From the NCBI GenBank assembly GCA_020635455.1, contig JACJZT010000007.1, positions 144,386 to 208,385 on the forward strand: a DNA stretch of 64,000 bases. The letters are read 5' to 3'. The DNA is from Flavobacteriales bacterium. GTDB lineage: Bacteria; Bacteroidota; Bacteroidia; NS11-12g; UBA9320. The position numbers and the translations under genes are program-made. Position 1 is the first letter of the stretch. Each line of letters opens with the position of its first letter. Below, piece after piece: positions 1-8,883 of this stretch. Under the pieces are notes generated by a model. The model was given only the letters and a program-made list of their open reading frames with translations. It made no database searches and was not told the DNA's origin.

Positions 1-1
1 A

Positions 2-1492
2 TACATTCGCTGGAGCGATCTTAAAGGAAAAAACGATAGTTTTTCGATTGAAAAAAAGAATAATTTTAGAAAATTATTTATGGAAAATGCGAAGGTGGTG
101 GATGAAATCTGCCCGGGGTATTACTATAACGATTTTACAAATCCATATCAATTGCAGATCAAACCGATCTCTGCTATTCTGGACAAAATTCAGGAAAATT
201 TTCCAGGAGGTTTAACCGTACGATATTTAAGAGCAGACACTTCAATGAGAGATATCAATAAGAACATTGTTTACATTGAAATGGAAAAAATACTCGAGGG
301 TACCACTAAAAAAGGTTTGAGAATTGAGGTGCACGATACCATGGAAATAGAAGTGATCTATATCAATAATCTTAATGAAGTCAGGATCAATTCAACCAAA
401 ATGCTTGGTGGTGTATTGATGCTTGACAATGATTATGACAAAGATTTTGTACCGGATAACAGCGATAAATGTGTCAATGTAAAAGCACTGGGAAAGCCAG
501 ATGGGTGCCCGGATCAGGAAGTGGTAGAAGTAAAGAAAAAACCGGGATTCTTCCTTCAGTTTAATGCATTTACCGGAAGAATGCAGGCGAATGTTGATTA
601 TACCGACAATGCCAACAAGGTTTATGATCTTTCCGGTTCGTTTATGGATAATAAAAATGGAACTCCTAATATTGGTTCAATGTTAAATTCAGGATTTGAG
701 GTAGGATTTGAGTACTTCTTTGGAAAAAGAAGACATCTTGGACTTGGCTCAGGATTTCAATATTCAAAAATGAAAGGGGTGATCGAAAAAAAGGGCTTTG
801 AAATCAAATATAGAAACACTGATAGATGGGGAAGGGAATACAAGAGTATTGTGTCAGTTACGGATGGTGAAGCGATCAGGGAAAATTTTGAAATAACGCA
901 ACTTTCGTTCCCGGTCTATTTAAAATTTCAGGGATTGTTTACAAAGCATTTAGGTTTTCAAATGGATGCCGGTGTTAATTTGGTAGTAAATTTAAATGGA
1001 AGTTCAGCCATGGATGGAAATGCAAAATTTGACTATGAAGCAGTTTATTACACCATTGATGCAGGAAAAAATTATTCGTTCAATGCTCAGAATGACCCTG
1101 ACAATTCCTGGATGATCACACGTGAACAGGCAACGATCTTTAGTAAAGGAAATGAAGAAATATATTTTAATCAATTGTATGATGAGGGTTTTGATGTAGG
1201 ATTGAATAAAAATATTGACCAAAGTACTTCGGTAAAGAATTTCAATTATTCCTATCAAGTATCCTCCGGATATATTTTAAAGCCTTCATGTCAATACTGG
1301 TTTTCAGATCAAACCTCCATAAATCTGGGAATTATCCTCATTAACAGTGATTACGTGAATAAGCAGGATACAGATCGATATAAATTAACGGGACGGGTCG
1401 GTGATTACAATACAATGTTCAACGGGATCGATCGATTCAATACTACTGCAATAATTATTAATTTTGGTTTTAAACATGCATTTAATAGGTAA
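2..1492 (+). CDS. Outer-membrane beta-barrel protein with thrombospondin type 3-like linker (5' partial)
   Basis: The reading frame is open from the first bases of the window, so the true start lies upstream. The ATG at 80 is internal, preceded by 26 in-frame codons. About 496 residues are visible. An N-terminal stretch of unclear fold is followed, counting from the ATG at 80, by an Asp/Asn-rich calcium-binding-like segment at residues 116-146 (DNDYDKDFVPDNSDKC then PDGCPD), which resembles a thrombospondin type 3 repeat. The remainder, about residue 155 to the end, alternates aromatic and polar residues and finishes in INFGFKHAFNR, as in an outer-membrane beta-barrel. In OmpA-like Bacteroidota proteins such TSP3 linkers join a barrel to another domain; here the barrel follows the linker. 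The family is not identified precisely. The next gene starts 22 bases downstream. Confidence 0.75.
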   Translation, partial: YIRWSDLKGKNDSFSIEKKNNFRKLFMENAKVVDEICPGYYYNDFTNPYQLQIKPISAILDKIQENFPGGLTVRYLRADTSMRDINKNIVYIEMEKILEGTTKKGLRIEVHDTMEIEVIYINNLNEVRINSTKMLGGVLMLDNDYDKDFVPDNSDKCVNVKALGKPDGCPDQEVVEVKKKPGFFLQFNAFTGRMQANVDYTDNANKVYDLSGSFMDNKNGTPNIGSMLNSGFEVGFEYFFGKRRHLGLGSGFQYSKMKGVIEKKGFEIKYRNTDRWGREYKSIVSVTDGEAIRENFEITQLSFPVYLKFQGLFTKHLGFQMDAGVNLVVNLNGSSAMDGNAKFDYEAVYYTIDAGKNYSFNAQNDPDNSWMITREQATIFSKGNEEIYFNQLYDEGFDVGLNKNIDQSTSVKNFNYSYQVSSGYILKPSCQYWFSDQTSINLGIILINSDYVNKQDTDRYKLTGRVGDYNTMFNGIDRFNTTAIIINFGFKHAFNR

Positions 1493-1514
1493 TTTTGTGC
1501 CATATTAATTATAA

Positions 1515-2639
1515 ATGAATTCTTTAAAATCATATTTACCCTGGATTGTCCGCATACTGATATTTGTTCTTTTCATTGTTTCGGGAGTAGCAAAAATGTT
1601 CCCGATATGGGCTTTTGAAAAACAGCTGGTCGATCTTGGAATCACTTCATGGTGTTACGCTCCTTATTTGTCAAGGTCGATCATTGCCTTTGAGATCGCT
1701 ATAGGCATCGCTATTTTACAACCTCATTTTTTAAAAAGAATCGTAATTCCGGCCACACTGCTTTTGCTTGTAGCCTTTTGCGTTCATTTAAGCATAGAAA
1801 TGGTAAAGAATGGCGCAATGAATGGAAACTGTGGATGTTTTGGACAATTGATCCCCATGACACCGCTCGAAGCATTTATTAAAAATATTTTAACCATAGG
1901 ATTGCTGGTTTATTTGTATAAAAATGCAGATGAAAAACCACCGGGTCAAAATAAATTCAGCTATCTGCTGATAATTTATCTGGTTTCACTTGCATTTATG
2001 TTTATGGCATTCCCATTTTGTCCGTGTGAAAAAGAGAACGATTCAATTTCGGAGGCGGAAACACCCTCCTCAATAATTTACCCTGACGAAACAGCAGACC
2101 AAAGTGAAGAAGACCATAAACAAATGGCGGCAGAACCGGAGAGTGATAAATCCGAAACCCATAAAGACACCTTGTTAAAACAAGCTACTGCCAGAGATAC
2201 GGTGATAAAACCCAAGATCAATCCGGGACCCAAATCGGTCAAGTCGAAATACTCTGAATTCACCACTTTCAGTAACAAAACCGTTGAACTTGATAAAGGT
2301 AAAAAGATCGTATGTTTGTTTGTCCCCGGTTGCGACCATTGCAGAGAAGCAGGAAAGGAATTGGTAAAACTGATGAAGAATAAAAACTTCCCACCTGTTT
2401 ATGTACTTTTTATGGATGAAGAGGCTGAGAAGATCCCTGATTTTTATAAGGAGATCAATCACAGTTTTCCTTACAAGGTTATTGAGATCCCTAAGTTTTT
2501 TAAATTGCTGGGGTCTAATGCCAACACACCGGGAATCAGTTATTTATGGAATGGAAATCTGATGAAGTATTATGAAGGTTCAGGGGATAATAAACTCAAC
2601 GCTGATGAGTTGTTGAAGATGGTAAGCACCGCACAATAA
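1515..2639 (+). CDS. BT_3928-like MauE/DoxX membrane protein with C-terminal thioredoxin-like domain
   Basis: This 374-residue protein fuses two modules. Residues 1-170 hold about five hydrophobic helices with the MauE/DoxX-type motif GNCGCFG (104-110), and a Cys pair FCPC (168-171) closes the membrane part. An acidic, low-complexity linker (about 172-245) leads to a thioredoxin-like domain with CDHC at 273-276 and a TPGIS segment near 338-342 in the cis-proline position. MauE-type proteins act in periplasmic disulfide chemistry, so a membrane dithiol carrier feeding a periplasmic Trx domain is the likely role, by inference. The Bacteroidota family known as BT_3928 has this architecture and commonly sits before tpiA, as it does here. 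No enzymatic substrate can be named from the sequence. Confidence 0.8.
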   Translation: MNSLKSYLPWIVRILIFVLFIVSGVAKMFPIWAFEKQLVDLGITSWCYAPYLSRSIIAFEIAIGIAILQPHFLKRIVIPATLLLLVAFCVHLSIEMVKNGAMNGNCGCFGQLIPMTPLEAFIKNILTIGLLVYLYKNADEKPPGQNKFSYLLIIYLVSLAFMFMAFPFCPCEKENDSISEAETPSSIIYPDETADQSEEDHKQMAAEPESDKSETHKDTLLKQATARDTVIKPKINPGPKSVKSKYSEFTTFSNKTVELDKGKKIVCLFVPGCDHCREAGKELVKLMKNKNFPPVYVLFMDEEAEKIPDFYKEINHSFPYKVIEIPKFFKLLGSNANTPGISYLWNGNLMKYYEGSGDNKLNADELLKMVSTAQ

Positions 2640-2784
2640 ATTCTCCTATATCTCATTTTGATCAAGGATGATTCTTATCTTCCGGCAGGATCCGTTTTAA
2701 TAGTTCCATATTGTGCAATACTTCTGATAATTTGCCAATAAGTTGGGTGTATTTTTTCTTTTTTTTGCAATTCAAGATAAAACT

Positions 2785-3546
2785 ATGCGTAAATATATAA
2801 TAGCCGGTAACTGGAAAATGAATTTAAACCTTGAACAGGGTTATGGATTGGTAACTGAAATTAGTGGAATGATGCAAGATGAAATTCATTCTAATGTTGA
2901 ACTTGTGGTTATACCGCCATTCATCCATCTTCATGGTGTTCAGACACTTCTTAAAGATTCACCGGTAAAAACAGGAGCTCAAAATTGCCATCATAAAACC
3001 GGTGGAGCCTATACAGGTGAAATATCACCAACCATGCTGGCTGATATGAAAATTGATTACGTAATAATTGGCCATTCCGAACGAAGGCAATATTTTGGTG
3101 AAACCAACGCACTTCTTGCAGAAAAGATCAATGCCGCTCTTGATGCAGGGTTAACACCAATTTATTGTTTTGGCGAAACCCTGGAAGAGAGAGAAGCCGG
3201 ACAAGAGTTAAATGTGAATTTCCAACAGGTAAAAGAAGGGCTTTTTCACCTTTCGGAAGAACAATTTTCCAAAATGGTTCTTGCTTACGAACCTGTTTGG
3301 GCCATTGGGACCGGAAAAACCGCTACTTCTGAACAGGCACAGGAAATACATTCCTTTATCAGAAGTAAAATTTCCGAAAAGTACGGAAATGCATTGGCCG
3401 AAGAAATCTCAATTTTGTACGGAGGAAGTATGAAACCCGGTAATGCCTCTGAATTATTGTCTTGCAAAGACATTGATGGTGGACTTATCGGCGGTGCTGC
3501 ACTTGAATCACGCAGTTTTATTGACATTGCCAAAGCAGTTGTTTAG
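2785..3546 (+). CDS. tpiA: Triosephosphate isomerase
   Basis: TpiA interconverts dihydroxyacetone phosphate and glyceraldehyde 3-phosphate in glycolysis. The ATG at 2785 gives 253 residues, the usual length, and starts MRKYIIAGNWKMN as the family does. An in-frame start at 2743 would add a 14-residue hydrophobic extension not found in the family. Catalytic residues are all visible: Lys11 in NWKMN, His97 in GHSERR, and Glu169 in YEPVWAIGTGKTA. The C-terminal phosphate-binding segment (YGGSMKPGNA, GGLIGGAAL) is also intact. It sits between the BT_3928-like gene and prmA, on the same strand. The 145-base upstream gap shows no clean TAnnTTTG box. The identification is secure. Confidence 0.97.
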   Translation: MRKYIIAGNWKMNLNLEQGYGLVTEISGMMQDEIHSNVELVVIPPFIHLHGVQTLLKDSPVKTGAQNCHHKTGGAYTGEISPTMLADMKIDYVIIGHSERRQYFGETNALLAEKINAALDAGLTPIYCFGETLEEREAGQELNVNFQQVKEGLFHLSEEQFSKMVLAYEPVWAIGTGKTATSEQAQEIHSFIRSKISEKYGNALAEEISILYGGSMKPGNASELLSCKDIDGGLIGGAALESRSFIDIAKAVV

Positions 3547-3594
3547 GATCTTTCCTTTGAATTTGATTTTTCAATCGGCTTTAACCTGAAAGAT

Positions 3595-4407
3595 ATGTAC
3601 CTCGAGTTCAAAATATTTTGCCCTGATGAACTTAAGGAAGTCTTTCAGGCAGAGTTAATGTACAATGGTTTTGAAGGATTATGGGACAATAAGGAATGTC
3701 TATATGGCTATATCCAGGAGGATGAACTCGATATGGATGGCTTAAAAGAGATCCTTGGCAGATACGATCTGATCGAAAGTTATTCGTTTAAACCTGTTGA
3801 AAACCTTAACTGGAATGAATCCTGGGAACAGAGTTTTGAACCGATTCGAATAGGTGACCATTGTATTATCAGGGCTTCTTTTCACAAGCCCGAAGATCTT
3901 AAATACGAAATTATTATTACGCCAAAAATGTCTTTTGGGACCGGTCACCACGAAACAACCTATATGATGGCTGCAGCAATACTTGATCTGGATATGCAAA
4001 ATAAGATTGTACTGGACATGGGTTGTGGTTCGGGGGTTCTAGCGATCCTTTCCGAGAAAAAGGGAGCAAAATCGGTTCTGGCGATCGATCACGACAACTG
4101 GGCAATTTCCAATACAGAAGAGAACCTTTTAAGCAATAATTGCACCCGAATTTCAGTTTTAAAAAGAGATGGTAAGTTTCAGGGAAACTTTGATGTTATC
4201 CTGAGTAACATAAACCGGAACATCAACCTGGAGATGATACCTTTATACGCTGAAGCACTTAATAAAAAAGGTATTTTGTTGCTTAGTGGATTTTATCATC
4301 ACGATGTGAACGCTATTGAAAATAAAGCACAGGAATACAGATTACGGGTGAATAAGGTACAAACGAGAAATGACTGGGCTTGCATAGAATTAACCAATGA
4401 AATTTAA
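3595..4407 (+). CDS. prmA: Ribosomal protein L11 methyltransferase
   Basis: PrmA trimethylates ribosomal protein L11 using S-adenosylmethionine in the cytoplasm. The 270-residue product has a short N-terminal L11-recognition domain and a class I Rossmann methyltransferase domain. Diagnostic motifs are FGTGHHETT (114-122), the SAM-binding loop DMGCGSG (141-147), the acidic end of beta-2 (AIDHD, 163-167), and LSNINRN (203-209), the Bacteroidota version of the NI catalytic motif. It starts 48 bases after tpiA. Its last 11 bases overlap the start of the next gene, which suggests translational coupling between a ribosome-modifying enzyme and a large secreted protein. I see no functional reason for that pairing. 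Confidence 0.95.
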   Translation: MYLEFKIFCPDELKEVFQAELMYNGFEGLWDNKECLYGYIQEDELDMDGLKEILGRYDLIESYSFKPVENLNWNESWEQSFEPIRIGDHCIIRASFHKPEDLKYEIIITPKMSFGTGHHETTYMMAAAILDLDMQNKIVLDMGCGSGVLAILSEKKGAKSVLAIDHDNWAISNTEENLLSNNCTRISVLKRDGKFQGNFDVILSNINRNINLEMIPLYAEALNKKGILLLSGFYHHDVNAIENKAQEYRLRVNKVQTRNDWACIELTNEI

Positions 4408-7400
4408 ATTATTTATCCTTTTGTTTCTGGTACTTAGCTTAGGAAACTTATCCCTGGCACAAACCAGGTCATTTTCCAAAAAACCGGATGTATTCATAAA
4501 TGAGTTTAAGGATTTCATGTCGAACAACAAGGAGCAGGAAGCAATAAAGGCCTTTAACAAATTTGAGAAATTATGGCTGGCACAAAAATTCGACGAACGA
4601 CAACAATTAACCATCATTAAGATAGGGGATGAAATGTTGTTGAACAAAATGAAAGCAACTCCTGATTTTGTTTTGTATTGCCTTACCCTTGCCAGTGCAA
4701 AAGACAGCATTACGGGTTTGAACGAAGAGAAATTCAATTTCTGGATCAAAGCCGTTTTGACTGCCGCCAAAGCAGGTACAAATCAAATAAGACAATTGCT
4801 GACCACCTCGAAAGGAATGTTTGAGGAAAATGCAATTTATATTTCAGAATCAAAAAAATGGACCTATAGTTCAACCGACTATAAATACAATTTTGGAGGA
4901 GGAAAATATTTAATAGAATTTAACCAGATCGACCTAAGAGGCACCACGATAGATGACTATTCAGAAATAAAAAACACCTCCGGATACTACGATATTGAAA
5001 AAAACATGTGGTACGGTAAAGGGGGAAAAGTATACTGGACGAGAGTAGGCCTTAAGCAAGACATGGTGCATGCTGTATTAAAAAATTACACACTGGATCT
5101 AAGCAGGGTGGAGATCGACGCCGATTCGGTTCTTTATACAAACAAGGAATTGTTCTCTGAACCAATTCCCGGTTCCTTTAAAGACCGTGCAAGTTATGCC
5201 AGACTGAACGATGATAAAAAAGATTTTTCTGATTCAAAATTTCCTCAATTCTATGCCTATAACAACACAATGCAAATTGAAAAATTTTCTGAAGGCCTTG
5301 CAAAATACGTTGGTGGGTTTGGAATGCAGGGAAGTGAAATGGTAGGAATGGGAACCGCTGACAATCCTGCCTCATTCGAATTTTTTTATAAGGGCAAACT
5401 AAAATTAAAAGCCGAATCCCGATCCTTTTCCATAAAAGATAAACGAATCAGTTCTCTTAAAACGGCAATCACCGTTTTTACAGACAGCGGTACCATCTAC
5501 CATCCTATGCTAAGCTTCAATTTTAATATGGAGGCCAAAAAAATTGTAATGAACCGCGGGAGTGAAGGAATTGAACGATCGTCTTTTTACGATTCAGACC
5601 ATTTGCTCGAATTCCATGTTGACAAGGTAGAATGGGTATTGGATCAGCCAAAGATCAACTTTTTTATGGATAATAAGGATGGTACTGCGAGGTTTGAATC
5701 TGCAAATTATTACCGAGAGTTTAATTACGATAAAATTCAGGGATTACTGAGTTACAATCCCGTAAGCAAAATACAGCAGTATTGTGTGCAGAACAGAGTG
5801 CGTGAATTTACACTTGATCAATATGCAAGCTGGATGAAAAGTACTCCGGCCCGTTTGAAAAACCAGATCATTGACCTGGCCGATCAGGGCTTTATTTATT
5901 ACAATCCTGAAAATGACAAGATCAAGGTAAAAAGAAAAACATTTGACTATGTGAACGCTCATTTCAAATTAAGAGATTACGACGTGATCCGTTTTAGATC
6001 AATTATTGGTGCAAGACCGAATTCCTATCTTAACCTGATCAATAATAATTTTGTTATCGAAGGTGTTGCAGCCTTTAATTTCAGTGACTCACAAACCGTT
6101 GTCGCTTATCCTTATGAACAAACCATTACAGTTAAAAACGGAAGAAACATTGACTTTGGAGGAAGAGTGACCGCCGGATGGTTTGATTATTATTCTGAAT
6201 CCTTCAAATTTAATTATCTGCACTTTACAATATCTTCAAACCAGTTCGATTCGATGCGGTTGTATTACCCCGACAGTGTAACAGGTAACACGCTGATCCC
6301 GGTCACTTCCCTTCTTAAAGATCTGAGTGGAACCATTTATATTGACAAACCCAATAACAAATCGGGCACGGATACCAGTAATGGAAAGTATCCAATCTTT
6401 GTGAGTGAAAAACCATCCAAAATATCGTACCAAAAAAACAGCATTTACAAGGGTGCATATAACGACAATGACTTTTATTTCAAGGTTGATACCTTTACCA
6501 TTGACAGTCTGGATAATTTCACAACAAGTGGCTTGAAATTTCCCGGGACCTTTGTTTCGGCTGATATATTACCTGAATTCAGGTTTGAAGCTACCATCAT
6601 GAGAGATTATTCATTAGGGTTCAGGCGAAAATCGCCTCCGGGAGGTTACCCAATGTATGGAACAAAAGGGAAAGGTGAAATTGACATTACCCTAAATGAT
6701 AAAGGCTTAACGGCTTCCGGTAAGGTAGAATACCTGGGAGCCACGATTCAATCGAAGAATATAGTTTTACTGCCGGATTCAATGAATTCGAATACGGATC
6801 TTTTTACCATTGCTGAATCTTCGAAGTATCCAAAGTTCATGGCAACCAATATTTACAATCACTGGGTGCCCAAAAAAGACAGTTTGTACATTAATACCAT
6901 TGGAAAGCCTGCTTCAATTTTCAGGGCAGGTCAAACCTTTACCGGAAATCTTGTAATGACCCCAAAACAACTTACCGGTAACGGGCTTCTTGCCTGGGAT
7001 AAGGCGAAGATGACAAGCAACCTTATGAGTTTTGCCACCAACAGTGCCAAATCGGATGTTGCAAACATTGAAATAGGTTCCATCGACTCTAACAGGATCG
7101 CATTTTCAAGCAAGAATGTTTTTGCCTTTGTAGACTTTGATAAAAGGACCGGAGATTTTAAAGCAAATGTTCCCGGCCAGTTAACCGAATTTGGATTTAA
7201 TCAATTTACCACATCCATGGACCAGTTTTTTTGGGATATGGACAAAGAGACCATTCTGCTTACCAAAGGTCCGAAGCTTGAAAAATCCTTCTTCTTGTCA
7301 AGAAGGCCGGATATGGATGGTTTAAAATTTGATTCCGACAAAGCTTTGTTTGATATGAAGGAAGGTAAAATATTTGCTGAAAATGTAGCCTATATTGATA

Positions 7401-8788
7401 TTGCAGATTCACGGGTATTTCCCAAGGACGGTAAGGTTACCATTGCAAAAGATGCAGAAATACTGCCCCTGTCAGATGCCAAAATGTTAGCGGCCAGAGA
7501 AAACAAATTTCACGACCTTTATGAAGCGACCTTCAAGATAATGGGAAGAAAAGCCATCAGTGGAGGTGCAAAATACAAATACAAGGATAAGAACAAGACC
7601 GACCAGGTGATCTACTTCAGCAACATTAGGGTTATGCCGGACAGCACCATTCAAGCCTTGGGGAAAATATCCGATTCGCTGAGGTTTAAAGTATCACCTA
7701 TGATCGCTTACAAAGGTCAGGTTGAGCTTAACTCGAATAATGAGTTCTTGAATTTTAACGGATTTATTAAACCCCTTCACACCTTTGAAATAGGCAGCAA
7801 CTGGATTCGCTATGAAGAGCGCCCTGACCCAAGATCGGTTGTGGTTAAGATTGGAAAACCAACAAATGAACAAAATAAATTTGTTTCGGTAAGTATGAAT
7901 GCTGCTCTCGACACAGCTCTAATTTACCCAACCTTTTTTAATTTCAAAAGAAAATATGCCGATCCGGAGTTCACCACTGATACCGGGATCTTTATATACG
8001 ATGAGGCCACCACAGAATTTAAGGTTGGAGACAAAGACCGAATTTTAAACAATTCCCCCAGGGGCAGTGTTATGACCTTTAACGAAACCACCCGGACCAT
8101 TTCAACTCAGGGAAAAATAAACATGGGTTTAAGCATGCCGGTTTTGGATCCACTTGTAGCCGGAAAGTTGTATAAATCGGAAAAGGACAGCAGTTACACG
8201 ATGGATGCATTTATGGCCCTGGATATTTTACTGCCCAAAGATGCATTCAGCAGAATGATAACTGTTATGAACGGAGCCGGAGAAGGTGCAGACCTCCTGA
8301 GCTACGATGGTGAAAATTTCAAATATGCACTTGGAGAGTTTTTAAACGATAAAAAGCTTGAAAAAACACTAAAGAAAGCCACGGAGGATGGTGAATTACA
8401 AGTAAGTGAAGATATAAACCGAAAATTTATCTTTTCACAAACCTCATTTATTTATTCACCACAGCTCCGATCCTGGTTGTCAACTTCTCCTATAGGCGTG
8501 TCCGTTATCAATGGAGAACAGATAAACAAACAATTTAAAAGCAGGATGCAATTACAGATCAGAAGATCCGGAGTGAAACTTAAGATCTATATTGAAATTT
8601 CACAGTACGACTGGTTTTATTTTGAATATTACCGAAACAACCTAATGGCTGTAAGTACGGATAAGGAGTTTAACGATTTTATCAGAGATAAGTATAAAGA
8701 AGTGCAAAAATCAAATTACAACATTCGGCCCGGGACAACGCGAACCGTTGCACGTTTTGTGGATCAATTTGATGATGATGAAGATTAG
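4397..8788 (+). CDS. Giant secreted protein of unknown function (1463 aa)
   Basis: The ATG at 4397 lies inside the end of prmA and gives a classic signal peptide: Lys-rich start, hydrophobic core, cleavage near LSLAQ (residues 17-21). The mature protein has more than 1400 residues and is rich in Phe, Tyr, Lys, Asp and short beta-prone stretches. It has no Cys cluster, no TonB box and no T9SS sorting domain; the C-terminus is instead short and acidic (DQFDDDED). No domain was recognised by eye. Length, composition and signal peptide point to a periplasmic or surface-associated all-beta protein. Similar unannotated giant proteins are seen in many Bacteroidota genomes, which is general knowledge and not something shown here. 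Any function would be a guess. Confidence 0.85.
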   Translation: MKFKLFILLFLVLSLGNLSLAQTRSFSKKPDVFINEFKDFMSNNKEQEAIKAFNKFEKLWLAQKFDERQQLTIIKIGDEMLLNKMKATPDFVLYCLTLASAKDSITGLNEEKFNFWIKAVLTAAKAGTNQIRQLLTTSKGMFEENAIYISESKKWTYSSTDYKYNFGGGKYLIEFNQIDLRGTTIDDYSEIKNTSGYYDIEKNMWYGKGGKVYWTRVGLKQDMVHAVLKNYTLDLSRVEIDADSVLYTNKELFSEPIPGSFKDRASYARLNDDKKDFSDSKFPQFYAYNNTMQIEKFSEGLAKYVGGFGMQGSEMVGMGTADNPASFEFFYKGKLKLKAESRSFSIKDKRISSLKTAITVFTDSGTIYHPMLSFNFNMEAKKIVMNRGSEGIERSSFYDSDHLLEFHVDKVEWVLDQPKINFFMDNKDGTARFESANYYREFNYDKIQGLLSYNPVSKIQQYCVQNRVREFTLDQYASWMKSTPARLKNQIIDLADQGFIYYNPENDKIKVKRKTFDYVNAHFKLRDYDVIRFRSIIGARPNSYLNLINNNFVIEGVAAFNFSDSQTVVAYPYEQTITVKNGRNIDFGGRVTAGWFDYYSESFKFNYLHFTISSNQFDSMRLYYPDSVTGNTLIPVTSLLKDLSGTIYIDKPNNKSGTDTSNGKYPIFVSEKPSKISYQKNSIYKGAYNDNDFYFKVDTFTIDSLDNFTTSGLKFPGTFVSADILPEFRFEATIMRDYSLGFRRKSPPGGYPMYGTKGKGEIDITLNDKGLTASGKVEYLGATIQSKNIVLLPDSMNSNTDLFTIAESSKYPKFMATNIYNHWVPKKDSLYINTIGKPASIFRAGQTFTGNLVMTPKQLTGNGLLAWDKAKMTSNLMSFATNSAKSDVANIEIGSIDSNRIAFSSKNVFAFVDFDKRTGDFKANVPGQLTEFGFNQFTTSMDQFFWDMDKETILLTKGPKLEKSFFLSRRPDMDGLKFDSDKALFDMKEGKIFAENVAYIDIADSRVFPKDGKVTIAKDAEILPLSDAKMLAARENKFHDLYEATFKIMGRKAISGGAKYKYKDKNKTDQVIYFSNIRVMPDSTIQALGKISDSLRFKVSPMIAYKGQVELNSNNEFLNFNGFIKPLHTFEIGSNWIRYEERPDPRSVVVKIGKPTNEQNKFVSVSMNAALDTALIYPTFFNFKRKYADPEFTTDTGIFIYDEATTEFKVGDKDRILNNSPRGSVMTFNETTRTISTQGKINMGLSMPVLDPLVAGKLYKSEKDSSYTMDAFMALDILLPKDAFSRMITVMNGAGEGADLLSYDGENFKYALGEFLNDKKLEKTLKKATEDGELQVSEDINRKFIFSQTSFIYSPQLRSWLSTSPIGVSVINGEQINKQFKSRMQLQIRRSGVKLKIYIEISQYDWFYFEYYRNNLMAVSTDKEFNDFIRDKYKEVQKSNYNIRPGTTRTVARFVDQFDDDED

Positions 8789-8867
8789 TTTTTAAGGCAT
8801 ACTTCGTTTCAGACTGAAGTTTGCAAAGGAATCTGTGGCTTATCGTGATTGATGACTCTTAATTCAG

Positions 8868-8875
8868 TAAATTTG
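8868..8875 (+). promoter_or_regulatory. Bacteroidota -7 box before purB
   Basis: TAAATTTG matches the Bacteroidota -7 consensus TAnnTTTG exactly and ends 8 bases before the purB ATG, implying a leader of only a few bases. The best -33 TTG (8849-8851) lies 16 bases upstream, shorter than the usual 19-23, so the upstream element is weak. Confidence 0.55.
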
Positions 8876-8883
8876 CGGTAATA

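Noticed and set aside
2662..2775. Possible 37-codon minus-strand frame (TTG start) before tpiA with a helix-like sequence
   Set aside because: It overlaps the tpiA leader, has no promoter box and only a TTG start. Chance is the simpler explanation.
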